Positions 1 to 10,226 of a DNA stretch of 64,000 nucleotides are shown piece after piece (the stretch's first letter is position 1; every line of letters starts with the position of its first letter). The DNA comes from Agarophyton chilense (taxonomy: Eukaryota > Rhodophyta > Florideophyceae > Gracilariales > Gracilariaceae), in assembly GCA_030374765.1 (NCBI GenBank), contig JARGXX010000080.1:1674001-1738000 (forward strand), read 5' to 3'. A model generated the notes under the pieces. The model was not told where the DNA came from and ran no database searches. It saw only the letters and a program-made list of their open reading frames with translations. The position numbers were made by a program, and so were the translations under genes.

Positions 1-630
1 TATTTTGGTTGGCCACTAATCGAAGTCGGAAGGAAAAAATTATTCCCCATCATGCTCTCAATGCCCATGGAGTGGTCACACTCTGTCTTTGTGGCTCAGA
101 AAGTCCATCTAGAAATACTAGCTCGAGCTAAGCTCTGCATGGACGACTGGGTAGCGGATTCAATTTCCGTTGGCGAATTTAAATTTGGAGCTTACGTGGA
201 CGATTATTTTTCGTTTGGAACAACCAAAGAGATGTCATAAAGGAATCTGCGGGCCGTGATAAAGGAGTCTGAGCGTAGCTCTTTGCCTTCGCAGGCGACA
301 AAAGTATCATGGCCGGCAGAAGGAGAAAGTACGGAAGTCTTGGGAATTGATGTCGGGGAAAATGGCGTACTGATGCCAAAACGCGAAAAAATGAGAACGC
401 TGATAACAATTACTGAAAACATTCTGAAAAAGAAGATATGGAAGGTACAAGAAGTACAAAGCATAATTGGAAAATGGGCTTGGTTTATGCTATTGAGGAT
501 GCCACTCTTTTCGGTCTTCGAAAGAATATATTCCATTACGTCCTCAACCAAAGAATATGTTGGCGGCAAGGTAATTAGCCAGAAGAGGCTGGAATTAATT
601 TTTAAAACTAGCACCGTTGATTCGGATTAG
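1..630 (+). pseudogene. Reverse transcriptase of the DIRS-type element, 5' truncated and broken
   Basis: The frame is open from the first base of the window, so the gene is cut by the window edge. A palm motif MPMEWS followed by VAQKVH precedes the catalytic YVDDY at 193-207. After a stop at 238-240 the same frame resumes and shows the DIRS thumb region, with EVLGIDV and then GKWAWFMLLRMPLFSVFERIY near 469-531. These are typical of DIRS/Ngaro-like RT, which differs from LTR-element RT in this connection. The active-site aspartates are still present, so inactivation comes from the stop and from the shift of frame into the RNase H. Function inferred from family: copying element RNA into cDNA. 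Confidence 0.85.
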
Positions 631-1075
631 TACTTTTACGCCGTTCAACACAACAATCCTTTGTACAGACGCAAGCTTAATTGGTGGAGGAGTAGTTTAT
701 ACCGAGTGCCGAGATCCTTTGAAAATTTGCGAAGGATCGGATCGGATTGAATGGATTAAAGAACAGGAGTGGAAAATTGCGATACGACATCGTTGGAAGA
801 AAAAACACCTGATACTAATTCTAGAGGGCGAAGCAGTCATTCATGGTCTGCGTTGGCTTCTTCGAAATCGGAACAATAATGGAACACGGATAATTATGTT
901 TATTGATAACCAGTCGCTTCTCGGAGCTTTGCTAAAGGAACGTACCAGTAAGCGAAGCTTTAACCAGATCTGCAGACGCGTTGCCGCGATGGTACTCGTT
1001 GGTGACCTAACAATGGATTATTTTTATGTCCCTAGTGGCAAAAATCCAGCCGATGAACCGTCACGGGCTTTTTGA
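617..1075 (+). pseudogene. RNase H domain of the DIRS-type element
   Basis: The four acidic positions of retroelement RNase H are visible: CTDAS (Asp near 668), LEGEAV (Glu), FIDNQS (Asp) and KNPADEPSR (Asp). The segment overlaps the end of the RT frame by 14 bases in another frame, which fits a one-base frameshift in an originally continuous RT-RNase H reading frame. The domain itself has no internal stop over 152 codons and ends with the PADEPSR signature that normally closes this domain in DIRS elements. It would degrade the RNA strand of the RNA-DNA hybrid. The acidic residues are intact, but it has no start of its own that I can defend. Confidence 0.85.
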
Positions 1076-1205
1076 TCTAGCTCACCGGCGGGTAAAACCG
1101 GCAACGTTGCAGGGATACCGTAAGAACCTTGGTTATTTCGTGGAGTGGCTGGCGCAATAACCAGTCGCTCGCCGTCGATGTAGGAATGCAGAAGAAGTTG
1201 ATAAG

Positions 1206-2025
1206 TTGTTCACAAGGTATTGCATTGATCTTTTTCATGGTAGTCAACAATTGAAGGCAGGAGGCGTAGCTCAGGCAAAATCAGCGTTGGAATTTTTCTC
1301 CCCGAACTCAGCGGGTAGTTGGTATTGGCGAATCAAAGTATACAAGGCTGGACAGCGTCGCGCCCTAACCTTCACTTTGGCGTGTGTCCGGAAATCTTTG
1401 TATACGGATTAGCATTGGATCTTTTCAAACACGGGGATCCGGATCTGGGGGTAAGATTACTGCTGCTGTTTGATGGGTATCTCAGGCTAGGTGATTTATT
1501 GCAGCTAAAAGTATTGGACGTCGCCATGCTGCCACTGACCGAAAAGCGGCCGCACTATGGGATGCTCAACATTGCGATAGGAAAACGTGGCCGTAATGAA
1601 TCCGTCACGATAAGGCCGTATTTTTGGCGGTTTTGTAAAAAAAATTAGTTAGAAGAAGGAAGTTGGCAGAAGCAGAAGTTCTTTTCCCGTATCAACCAGC
1701 CTGGTTTCGGGCCTGTCTCCGAAGAGCCGTTGAACGTCTAGGAATTCCGTTCGCGATCACTCCACACATGCTTATGTACGGCGGGGCGACCACCGACAAG
1801 CTTTATGATCGTCTCGTCGACCAGGATATTAGATGCCGAGGACGTTGGCAAAGCGATAAGACTTTCAAGGGATATATTCAACCACACAAATTATACCACG
1901 CGCTCAACGAACTATCCCCGGCCAAACGTCAGTCATTTGAGGCGGTTTACACCAGGGCATACACATCTTTCAACGTGCCGCTGCCAGATTGGGCTGGGGG
2001 TTTGGATTATCATGTGGAAACTTAA
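1206..2025 (+). pseudogene. Tyrosine recombinase of the DIRS-type element, frameshifted and with a lost catalytic residue
   Basis: Three overlapping frames (1206-1412, 1319-1648, 1663-2025) together cover a phage-integrase-like protein. Box I is LLFDGYLRLGDLLQLKV, with the catalytic Arg near 1484. Box II is ITPHMLMYGGATTD: the His is present, but the Arg expected three residues later is Met. The end reads GRWQSDKTFKGYIQP, giving the conserved Trp and the nucleophilic Tyr. At least two frameshifts and a stop after 1648 break it. In intact DIRS elements this enzyme inserts circular cDNA by strand exchange without a target duplication. Loss of the box II Arg would by itself be expected to abolish activity. 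Confidence 0.85.
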
Positions 2026-2056
2026 GCCGAAAATCGTTTTTCGTTTAAGTCAGTTC

Positions 2057-2135
2057 GTCAGAATTCTGCACCCAACTCGCAGAATTCTGACACTCGGATT
2101 CAGTTTTCTGAAAAAATCATTATAACAGAAAACTG
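2057..2135. repeat. Two consecutive perfect hairpins after the recombinase
   Basis: GTCAGAATTCTGC at 2057-2069 is followed after a 9-base loop by its exact complement at 2079-2091. CAGTTTTCTG at 2101-2110 pairs exactly with CAGAAAACTG at 2126-2135 across a 15-base loop. Both lie within 110 bases of the recombinase stop codon. They may be part of the element terminus or a transcript-end structure; that role is inference. Confidence 0.7.
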
Positions 2136-4210
2136 TCTCCTGGAATATCAACTTAAAGCTTGGAACCTATATCAGAAAGAAGTTTAGTTTGGATAGTAGT
2201 AGTGGACTTGGTTGTAGGAATTTAAGGGGTTTTGGTCTAGGATTGGTTTTTGGGGAGTGGGGGTGAGCTGGCTGGCACTTTGTTATTTTTAGGTTAAGTC
2301 GCTCTGATGCCATCGCGTGGTAGTTTAAAACACTATAGCTTCGTAATACAAGTTGGAATGTTGTTGTCAAAAAAATTATTTTTTACCTTGTCAATAGTAC
2401 TTAGTTAAAAATGCGAAGCGTAATAGTACGAGCGTAGCGAGCTGTCATGTAGTCAATGAGAGGAAATGTCAAAATCAAGTGTAATAGACGAGAGTGCGCT
2501 CTAGCACGTCGTGCAAATAATTTTTCAAAAGATGTAATGAAAGCACTGCGGCACCCTCGCATCCTGTGCCAGGAAAAATCGCCCTTGCTCCGCAGCTACT
2601 TCGGGCATCATCTTGACCCTCGAGTTAGCCGATCGCAAGTCTCTAGCATAGCGTCGCGATTGTCGAAGCGTCTTCCTCACACTCTTTCCGCCGCACTCTG
2701 GTCCCGCAACGAATGATGATTGGATTGCAGCAGCAGCGGCAGTGGAACCTTTGGCCTATCTGATTCAAGGCTCAGAGCTGGTGTTGTTTGCTACGATGTG
2801 CGATGTGCTTTCTCGGCTCTCGGCTGGATTAAATGGTTTTGCCTCTGAAAGTCGATCTGCGTTATGGAAAGGTCTGGTACTTTTATGTCGCAAAGCCAAG
2901 GGCACGGAATGGAGGAGGTCAACAAGCCAAGCGCTTTGTGGGCCAACTAGCGTACCGTTGTTTGGAAACAACGATGATCTATCAACTACTTTTCTGGAAC
3001 CTATTGAGAGCTCGTCAGCTTCTGAGCAATCAAAGTATCGGCCAGTCAACAAGGAAGGAAAAAAAGCGGCAAAGGGAATCGGAACTACATTGTTGAGGAG
3101 ACGGCTGCAATCATTGCTCCTGCTGCCTAGGATCTCTGTCCTCCTCCTGCTTCACGTGCAGCGCCTGTCATGCCTGGTCAAGTTCAGCCGTCACTGCTTT
3201 GTCTGGATGGTGGATCGGGGACTAGGGTGCCAGTGTAAGACATTGTATCCTGCCATATGCGTTCTGCATCAGTTGGCGCCCTTTCCAGTTAATATTTCAA
3301 TATCATTCAGTTTGCAGGCAACGCTGAGGTTGGAGCTGCACAGCAACTTGAATCCCACGTTGACGGAGGAAACGTGAGCACCCCCGAGTTGGATTCTTCA
3401 TCTCCAAAATCAGAGAACGCCCTATTCAACAGTGATGCCGTTAAAAAGGGCACAAGAGAAGACACGGGCGACGTCCTCAGGCACCGATGTTCAACGTCAG
3501 ATATGACATTGAAATCTCGAACTTAAGAGAAGAAACTGCCTCTACATCCAAAAAGCCTTCCTGGGCCCTAAAACAGACAGAAACTTCGAGAATCAAAGAG
3601 AGGATGTCGCAAAAGAAGGGCTAGGGAGAGCGACTGAAGAAAAGGCTCACTGCGGCGGTCGCTGGGCCTCCCAGAGCACATATGGGAGAAGAAAACAAAC
3701 AAGTTCGTGTTGGACAAGCAGCGAGGCCAATTGGTAATTCCAATCTATCAGAAAGAGTGGGATGCTTGTTTGTTTTCGCACTTGAGCAGGTAAGCAACAA
3801 AGCCCACGACAAATCGCAGTAAGATGATTTCGGACTAACCTATATGCATCATTCTCCAAAGAATGTATATATCTTTACTAAAACAAATACAGGTTCTTGA
3901 TGGGTTTTCTCCAGAAAGCTCTCTGTGCATGAATGAAAAAGTACTAATGTGATCCTGTAATTCAATTTCATCCCTGAACGCATGTCTTAGGCGAGGTATT
4001 TAATAGTTAAGGGGCCATGTGATTGAAACTCTGAATTAAACTTCAACTCACAAACAAAGATGATGGACATTTGAAGCAAACATGTCTTCCAAAGATAAGA
4101 AAATTCGTCAATGGCGGTCTCCGTTCTTCACCGATGAAAGTGTATTCGATACACTTGAGGTATGTTTCTGCATCGAGACGAGTAATGTATGCATGGAAAA
4201 TCAGAAATAT
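2136..4210. other. No recognisable gene; two short unassigned frames
   Basis: The stretch holds frames of 86 codons (2456-2716, +) and 211 codons (2742-3377, +). I recognise no domain, signal peptide or repeat in either. The 211-codon frame is hydrophobic and Leu-rich in its second half (around residues 120-190), but has neither clear membrane topology nor codon regularity, so it may be chance. The rest is stop-rich in all frames, and no repeat boundary could be seen. Confidence 0.4.
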
Positions 4211-5305
4211 TTACTCCGTTCTCTGTCTAACTGCTGTCTTAGTCGACATGCTACGCCTGCGAACTCTTCCACGGCAGCCACGGCCTTGCGGACAAATATT
4301 TTTCATATTGCTGCGTGGTGGAGTTGTCTGAACTTGGCTCATGGGAGTTATCATGTTTAGAAACTGTGATTTAGCTTCTACCGCCGTTAAAGCTAATTCC
4401 GAAGTACGTGCCTCCGGTGATCGCATAATTTCCACACCTGTGTTTTTTGCGGTCATTTCATTGACCACCTTTAACGACGCACTTGCAAGCTCTGAATCAT
4501 GCTCTGAATCACGACTGTTGGCAGGAATCCTCGGATTCACACTCAACGGGATTGATCTTCGTAGCAATATCTCCTGATCAGACGACGGAATTTGTATTGG
4601 TGCAGGACGTAATACCTTTGGAAAAGGAACCTGGACTAAATCATCTGACAGAAATGGCTCACAAAGCTGCGGTAAGGCTTGCGATAAACCTTTCGTCACA
4701 GCATCTACAGTAGTTCTACGTGTTCTAGCTCCAGGTATCAGTCTCAGCTCAGTGTCTCGATGTTTGCGACTGGCTATATTACCGGAGACTGATGGCTGAT
4801 TTTGACTGACCACCTTTCTCTTCCCATTGCGAAGATTGGATCTGAACTTTTGTTTGGCAAGTTCGCGAATCGGCCACCAGTATCCACCTTGATTGAACAC
4901 CGAGAATTCTGTCATAGACGCTGCTTCACGTATGACTTGTTCACAGGCCTTCTTCTGCTTATAACATGCATCTTTCCATGTGTGCGTTTTTATCAGGTTA
5001 GGGGTGTGGTAATTGAACAAACCTTCAAGGCAGAATATTGCATCTCCATTTATCACTTCATCAGTGACGTCTTCCTCGAACTGAAGATAGCCTTGAACTA
5101 CTGTGCTACCGTTCATCTCACCGATCCTCTGTCGAAGGTGAACCGCAACATTGAACCCACGTATGTAATCACGTCCCTGTAATGGCTTGCGAATTGGCGG
5201 AAGATACGATCGCGGAAGAAGCCTGCTGACATCGGTGATGATCATTTCTGTTTTCTTTTCGAGATTTCGAATCGCCTGGCCTTGATCGGCGAGAAGGCTA
5301 TTCAT
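4211..5305 (-). CDS. Uncharacterised 364-aa protein with N-terminal coiled coil and basic tail
   Basis: This is the longest uninterrupted frame in the window outside the copia element, with an ATG start at 5305. Residues 1-30 have a heptad-like pattern (LLADQGQAIRNLEKK), suggesting a short coiled coil. Residues 50-165 are mixed and contain a GGYWWPIRELAKQKF segment. The last 25 residues are Arg-rich (GRGCRGRVRRRSM), compatible with nucleic-acid binding. There is no signal peptide or membrane segment. I know no matching family. A Gag-like protein or an accessory DNA-binding protein of a transposon are possibilities, because everything around it is mobile. It lies 1.3 kb upstream of, and divergent from, the Tnp2-type transposase relic, but no shared boundary ties them together. 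Being intact where its neighbours are decayed suggests recent insertion or a functional gene. Confidence 0.5.
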   Translation of the reverse strand: MNSLLADQGQAIRNLEKKTEMIITDVSRLLPRSYLPPIRKPLQGRDYIRGFNVAVHLRQRIGEMNGSTVVQGYLQFEEDVTDEVINGDAIFCLEGLFNYHTPNLIKTHTWKDACYKQKKACEQVIREAASMTEFSVFNQGGYWWPIRELAKQKFRSNLRNGKRKVVSQNQPSVSGNIASRKHRDTELRLIPGARTRRTTVDAVTKGLSQALPQLCEPFLSDDLVQVPFPKVLRPAPIQIPSSDQEILLRRSIPLSVNPRIPANSRDSEHDSELASASLKVVNEMTAKNTGVEIMRSPEARTSELALTAVEAKSQFLNMITPMSQVQTTPPRSNMKNICPQGRGCRGRVRRRSMSTKTAVRQRTE

Positions 5306-6626
5306 TTATGCAATTTGGGTTGCGATGCTTTTCATTCTAAATCAAACAGAGAGAAGGAAACGAAAAGGAATTCTGTTTAACGAAAAACTTTAGTAGTCGG
5401 AGAGAGAGCAAGGCTCTAGAGCCATATTTCTCGTGCGTGTATGGTATGGGTAAGATGCTTCGAGTATTCCTACATGAAATGAATAAAAATTGAGATTGGC
5501 TTGTTTTCCATTTGATGTTTTGTTCCGCTAGCGGAGAGGCAACAAATTGCAACAACTCTACTGAAAGGGGCGGCACGAAATTTGAGTGTCATCGCTCTAA
5601 AATCATTGGGTTTACATCTCATCAGATTTATTTTGCTTTTAAACAGGTACCGAACAATTCAGAAGTCTGGTCATTTCACAACGAGTTAATAATGTTGGAA
5701 ATCTCTGTGTTTTCAATCATCACTTCAAAATAGATCGGTCGGTCTGTACCCCTTGGTACGAATGTCGTTGCCCGCTGGTACTACGTGTCATCCGAACTAC
5801 AATGCTGGCACATCGTCGCAAAGCGAACAAGCGACGAAGACTGTTGAATTGAGGACCATTCCGATGGGGACCAAAGTTTTCCTCTCTCTCATCGGCGACC
5901 ATGCTACAGTTTGATCAGCTCGAATCTCTCTAAGATCATGGGTCCGAGAAACCCCTTTCCACTCTACCTTCTACGTCTGGTATTCGCGGCAGTCAAGAGT
6001 GTTGGTATAAACGCAGTGAACTGCCACAATATTCTTCTTGATCCCGAACGCATCAATGATGATACTTCAGATGGGAATATGACGACCGGAGAATGTGCGC
6101 CACTTCCAACGGCAATGGTCCAGCTAATTTCCCTACCAGCATCTGTAGCACTACCCATTGACACTGATGACACCGCTGGTCATGAATATCAAGTACAATG
6201 AGAATTATTCCCTGAAAACGAATGGGAAGGAACAGATAGTTCCAATAACTTGTCTTGCAATGCAGGAGATATATTTAAGGCAAACACGCGCATTCAATGC
6301 CTTCGGGAATGGCTTATCGACAATGAAGGCTGTGTGGCTCCATTTCGAAAGAATGGATTGGAGCAGTGCGTCATGGATAATGTTCTTGGGCTTCTGAAAG
6401 CACCATGCAGATATGGAAGACCTTCATGAGCCATATCACTCGGTGTAGCGGTCTCATGTTTAGCATTCAAACATATGCCACATGTCCTGGCCACATTTCC
6501 TTTGCTTCACCTACACAAGATATAAACTTGTACTCATTTTGTTCTGAATTTGGCTCTGCTAGACATCGTCAGAAAGTTCCAAGTGCGTCGATGTCATAGA
6601 TCCCGCTTCTTCCAAGGACAAAGGCG
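5306..6626. other. No recognisable gene; possibly decayed N-terminal part of the Tnp2-type transposase
   Basis: Only frames below 100 codons occur (for example 5911-6201 and 6158-6397, both +). The region immediately upstream of the transposase core would be expected to encode its N-terminal zinc-binding part. I could not identify cysteine pairs convincingly here. Confidence 0.35.
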
Positions 6627-8562
6627 ATGGTCAGTGACGAAAAAATTTGCACACAGCTTTACGCTTGTCGAGATCATCGTGAAATCATGGAAGGGGTGTA
6701 TTCCGACATATTCGATGGACCAGCCTGTGAATGGTTGTGTCACAAATATGTAAAAAAATTGCTTCATGACGACGTGTTCATTTTGATATCAATGGATGGA
6801 TTTCAGCCCTTTAAGAACAACTCAAACGATGTTTGGATGGTCATGGCGATTATTCTGAATTTGCATCCACAGCACAGGTATTCGACGAAGAACATTTTAC
6901 CGTAGATGTTCATTCCCGGACCAGACGAACCCAAAAATTTAGAGTCGTATATGGTTCCTCTCGTGAATGAGGTGAACAAAAGATTATCTAGTGAGGGGAA
7001 AACATTGTGGTTTTTCGACGGCTCAGGGAGAAGAGTGCGAATGCATGTCGTTTCCGTTCAAGGGGAAACCTTTTCCATCTCAAAGAGTGCCGGTTTTCTG
7101 TGGTCATCGAGGAAAGCATCCGTTTCGTTCTTGCCATCTTTAGGGTATTTATGTGCCTTCACAAAAATGTTTTTACTACCCTTCAAAAGTGAACAGGGTG
7201 AATGGGTCGCAGATCGTTCTGTATGACCCAATACAACTCTCTCTTCGAACGACGCAGTCCATTGAAGAGACGTTTTCTCTTTTTCAGAGATATGGCAATC
7301 GATCTGAAAGGAGACTGGTTGTTAGCGACTCTGGAATTAATCGTCGGACAATCTTATGCAATCTGCTGAGCATTCGCCCTTTTCGATCATTCCCCCATGA
7401 TACAATGCACCTATTCTACAACATTCAGCGAGAGCTTCTACATCTTCATATCGGAGATCATAATGACTCCTTCGTTCTCGGCCGCGACTTTATCGAAAAA
7501 ATGGATGGCGAGCTGTTGGAGTGGTGCAGTACTATTTCAGGGCAGTTAGCACAGCGCACGCCAAGAGCTCTAAGCAAGTACAACAAGTCTACTTTTCATA
7601 TGCTTTTGCACTTGAAAGAAACCATGATAGAATTCCGACCTCTTGTCAGCGTATCGCAGTATTGCATTGAACGATCCATCGGTTAGTCTGTGGATCGTTT
7701 AAATGCCCGTCATCTTCCAGCAGAGTCCATATTTTAGAACGCACTTTTTGGCGAGGCATACAGAACCTTCTATAAGATTCCCTTTCACCATAGCGATGGG
7801 GAATATGAAGAAACCTTGGCAATGGGTGGTCACAATCTTCTTGGGCCCAGGAACGATAAGATACTCGATTCGTCCGCTGCTGGTGTTCGGTTGAAGGGTA
7901 TTCTGATTCGATACTCTGTGCGAAAGTTTCCAGGATTGCGAATTGATCAAGCAAAACAGATGGTGGAGGAGATTCACAGTTACAGCCAATGGTCCCGGCT
8001 CCGATTTATATGTGACAGGACAACACAAACTGCTCGAATCAAGGTTCCTCTCAATATGATACAGAACAAAAATGCCAGAAGGAGAGCGAGTTGCTTTGTT
8101 TCGACGGAAATGGATGCTGACGAGAGAACTACGGATACCTAATATAATCGCTTTGAGACGTTAAGAACTTTTGATTTTACGGAATCTGCGTATCTCTCCG
8201 GACTCGAGAAATATAACTGGAGGCAACCATATTCTTTGATTCTGGTGGATTGAGCAAGGGCGCTGAAGAGGGGCAAGCAATGGCAGGTTTTCGCAAACGC
8301 AAGTATTACGAACTCTTTCTCGTCGAGAACTTCTGAGGATGTGACTAACGTTAGGCGCTTCATTGGACTCGTTGAACATTGTTTACCATCTCGTCATCGA
8401 CCGGAAAGTAGAAACTCGGGGCTAAGTCGATCAGGTGGGTGGAAAGGCCAGCAAAGGACCTACTTCTTGAATGACGCAATTCGTTCCCATCAGCTACTGG
8501 ATTCCTTCTCTATTTCCATGGAATGTGTTAACCGGAAAGTGAAAGGCTTTTCTTGTACCTAA
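6627..8562 (+). pseudogene. CACTA/Tnp2-type (Transposase_21-like) transposase relic
   Basis: The frame starting at 6627 shows DVFILISMDGFQPFKNN, then NLHPQHRYSTKN, an in-frame stop at 6903-6905, and MFIPGPDEPKNLESY. This is the order of the Tnp2 core (catalytic Asp in MDG, then the PGP motif). After a frameshift near 7085 the reading continues in one frame to 8562 with HRGKHPFRSCHL (the zinc-binding part), then SFPHDTMHLFYN, then LAMGGHNLLGPRND, then RRFIGLVEH. Further stops fall at 7141, 7684, around 7735, 8140 and near 8250. CACTA transposases excise and insert elements ending in CACTA-like repeats with 3-bp duplications. I found no such termini here, so the element ends are undefined. The family call is solid; which subfamily is unclear. 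Confidence 0.85.
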
Positions 8563-8907
8563 GCAACATGGAGAGAGTCTGCTGGCATGAGTGGTACTGT
8601 ACTGGTGTTAATGCGTCATTACGTTTGCCTGAACGAGAGCTTGGGAAACGTGTGGAAAGTCGCCTCAAAGGATAAATGGAAATCCGGTTAACGGGGTAGA
8701 ATGAGAAGAGTGACTGGGAATCTTGAAGTGTAAAAGCGTGCGACACATAAATAGAAACAGTGCTTCCCGGGTACTGCACCAAGAATAAAAAATAGATGCG
8801 ACAACCCTTGTCTGGAGTGTCGAACCATATCGTTGTCTCTGTAAACCTGTACATGAACGCGTACGCTTATTCCGTCACGTTAACGCGGAGCATTAAACTA
8901 TCTAATA

Positions 8908-9044
8908 TCAGAGGTAAAGTCTGTTTCAAAATCATATCCCTCGCGCAAATTTTCCAAAAATCGACGTTTTGGCTACAGTACAACTAACAAAATCAGTGTG
9001 AAAAAATTTTCAAGTAAAAAAACTGGTTCAAAATCATAACCTTT
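8908..9044 (+). repeat. Left terminal repeat region of the Tc1-type transposon, outer and inner motif
   Basis: The outer motif GTTTCAAAATCATATCCCT lies at 8923-8941 and the inner motif GGTTCAAAATCATAACCTTT at 9025-9044. The outer block starts TCAGAGG directly after the TA target site. In IR/DR elements both copies bind the transposase N-terminal domain; that role here is by analogy. Confidence 0.75.
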
Positions 9045-9072
9045 ATTGCATCCTTTTTATTCTAACGCGAGT

Positions 9073-10068
9073 TCAGTAGTTTATTTTTGCTCTTCTAGCC
9101 TGTATAACACTTATACAACGCTTTGGCATTGATTCTATAAAAGGATTGATAGCATTACAGTCAATCTTTTCCCAGCAATCTTTGATACAATTTTTCAAAT
9201 CAAAAACTGTATCAAATTGCCTTCCTTGCCCATAAACCATTCGGGCCAACATTCCCCAAATGTTTTCGATAGGGTTGAGGTCAGGAGAGCGCGCAGGCCA
9301 TTCCATAACCGACATATTTAGACTATTGAACCACTGTTTCATAGAATTAGACTTATGCACAGGTGCATTATCTTGCTGAAAAATGAATTTTTCTCCGTGC
9401 ATACAGTATGAAAAAGGTAAAAGATAGTTTTCTAGAACCTCAGAATACTTCTCAGAGTTCATTGTAGTTTCAACAAAAGCCATATCAGTTGCTCCTTTCG
9501 TGGAGATTCCAGCCCAAACCATTACTGATGCGCCTCCTGAATGCCTAATCACAAATTCTTTCTTTTCTTTTCGTAGATCATGCCAATAAAATTTATAGCA
9601 ATCTGGACCATCAAGGTTAAACTTTTTTTCGTCAGAAAAGATAACATTATTCCATTCTGTTTTCCAATAAGCCTTTTGAGCACACCATTCAACTCGATTT
9701 TTCTTGTGATTATCTTTTAAAAAAAAAGTTTTCCTCATTTTTGTGTACTTGAACAAATTTTGATGGTTGACTTCACGCCATATTGTAGATCGTGATAGAG
9801 GCAAATTTAGATTTTTGACAATTTTCCCGCAAGATGAAGTGTTGCGGCATAGTTCTCACTTAATTCCACGCTTATCGGCCGGGGATAGTGCCGTAGGACG
9901 GCCGGTTGAAAGCTTTGTTCCGTATGTAGCGGGGTTTTTGATGAAGTTGCTGATTGTTTTTGGGCTGCGCTTGAGTTTTCGGGCTATATCTGCTGGAATC
10001 ATACCCTGACCTACTAATTCCATGATTTCCAGCTGTTCAGAGATTGTGAGAGGTGCGCCACGAGCCAT
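9073..10068 (-). pseudogene. Tc1-type DD34E transposase with a single in-frame TGA
   Basis: The frame runs 331 codons from the ATG at 10068 to the stop at 9073, in one phase, and is broken only by a TGA at 9856-9858 (codon 71). Residues 1-50 form a helix-turn-helix: LTISEQLEIMELVGQG, then ADIARKLKRSPKTISNFIK. The catalytic triad is visible as FSDEKKF (Asp about residue 146), FQQDNAPVH (Asp about 234) and NPIENIWG (Glu about 269), with 34 residues between the second and third. WPARSPDLNP is the usual Tc1 signature. Length is typical of the family. The single stop falls between the DNA-binding and catalytic parts. It could be a simple mutation; readthrough cannot be excluded but has no other support. 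Confidence 0.9.
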
Positions 10069-10090
10069 AATTGAGCGAATGATTGTATAA

Positions 10091-10224
10091 AGGATATACT
10101 TTTGAAACAGTGTTATTGACTTAGTGGTTTTTATTTGTTGTGAAATGTGCTCTACAGTACGTGAAATGCCTTTTTGGCGCAGTTTTTGTAAAGGGATATG
10201 TTTTTGAAACGCAATGTTTCTGAA
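10091..10224 (-). repeat. Right terminal repeat region of the Tc1-type transposon, outer and inner motif
   Basis: Reading the complement, the outer motif GTTTCAAAAACATATCCCT spans 10192-10210 and the inner motif GTTTCAAAAGTATATCCT spans about 10091-10108. Both match the corresponding motifs of the left end with a few substitutions. The terminus is followed by TA at 10225-10226. Confidence 0.75.
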
Positions 10225-10226
10225 TA

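Larger units (their letters stand above)
1..2135 (+). mobile_element. 3' part of a DIRS-type (tyrosine recombinase) retrotransposon
   Basis: Three domains lie in the order expected for DIRS elements: reverse transcriptase, RNase H, then a tyrosine recombinase in place of a DDE integrase. The left part (Gag and the N-terminal half of the RT) lies outside the window. All three domains are on the plus strand but in different frames and with stops, so this copy is dead. Two perfect hairpins follow the recombinase and may belong to the terminal structure of the element. DIRS elements carry split or inverted terminal repeats instead of LTRs; I cannot define the right end because the left terminus is missing. 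Confidence 0.85.
8908..10224 (-). mobile_element. Tc1-type DNA transposon, near full length, with IR/DR-style ends
   Basis: The 1317-bp element lies between TA dinucleotides (8906-8907 and 10225-10226), the target duplication of the Tc1/mariner superfamily. Its ends begin TCAGA on one side and TTCAGA (on the complement) on the other. Each end carries two related motifs: an outer GTTTCAAAA-type motif followed by CATATCCCT, and an inner GGTTCAAAATCATAACC-type copy about 100 bp further in. This paired arrangement is known as IR/DR from Tc1 relatives such as Sleeping Beauty and Minos. A DD34E transposase gene fills the interior on the minus strand. Size, ends and coding content agree, and only one stop codon spoils the gene, so the insertion is fairly young. 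Confidence 0.85.

Noticed and set aside
9856..9858. TGA as a selenocysteine or reassigned codon in the Tc1 transposase
   Set aside because: Other genes in the window also contain TGA as obvious disabling lesions; a simple mutation is enough.
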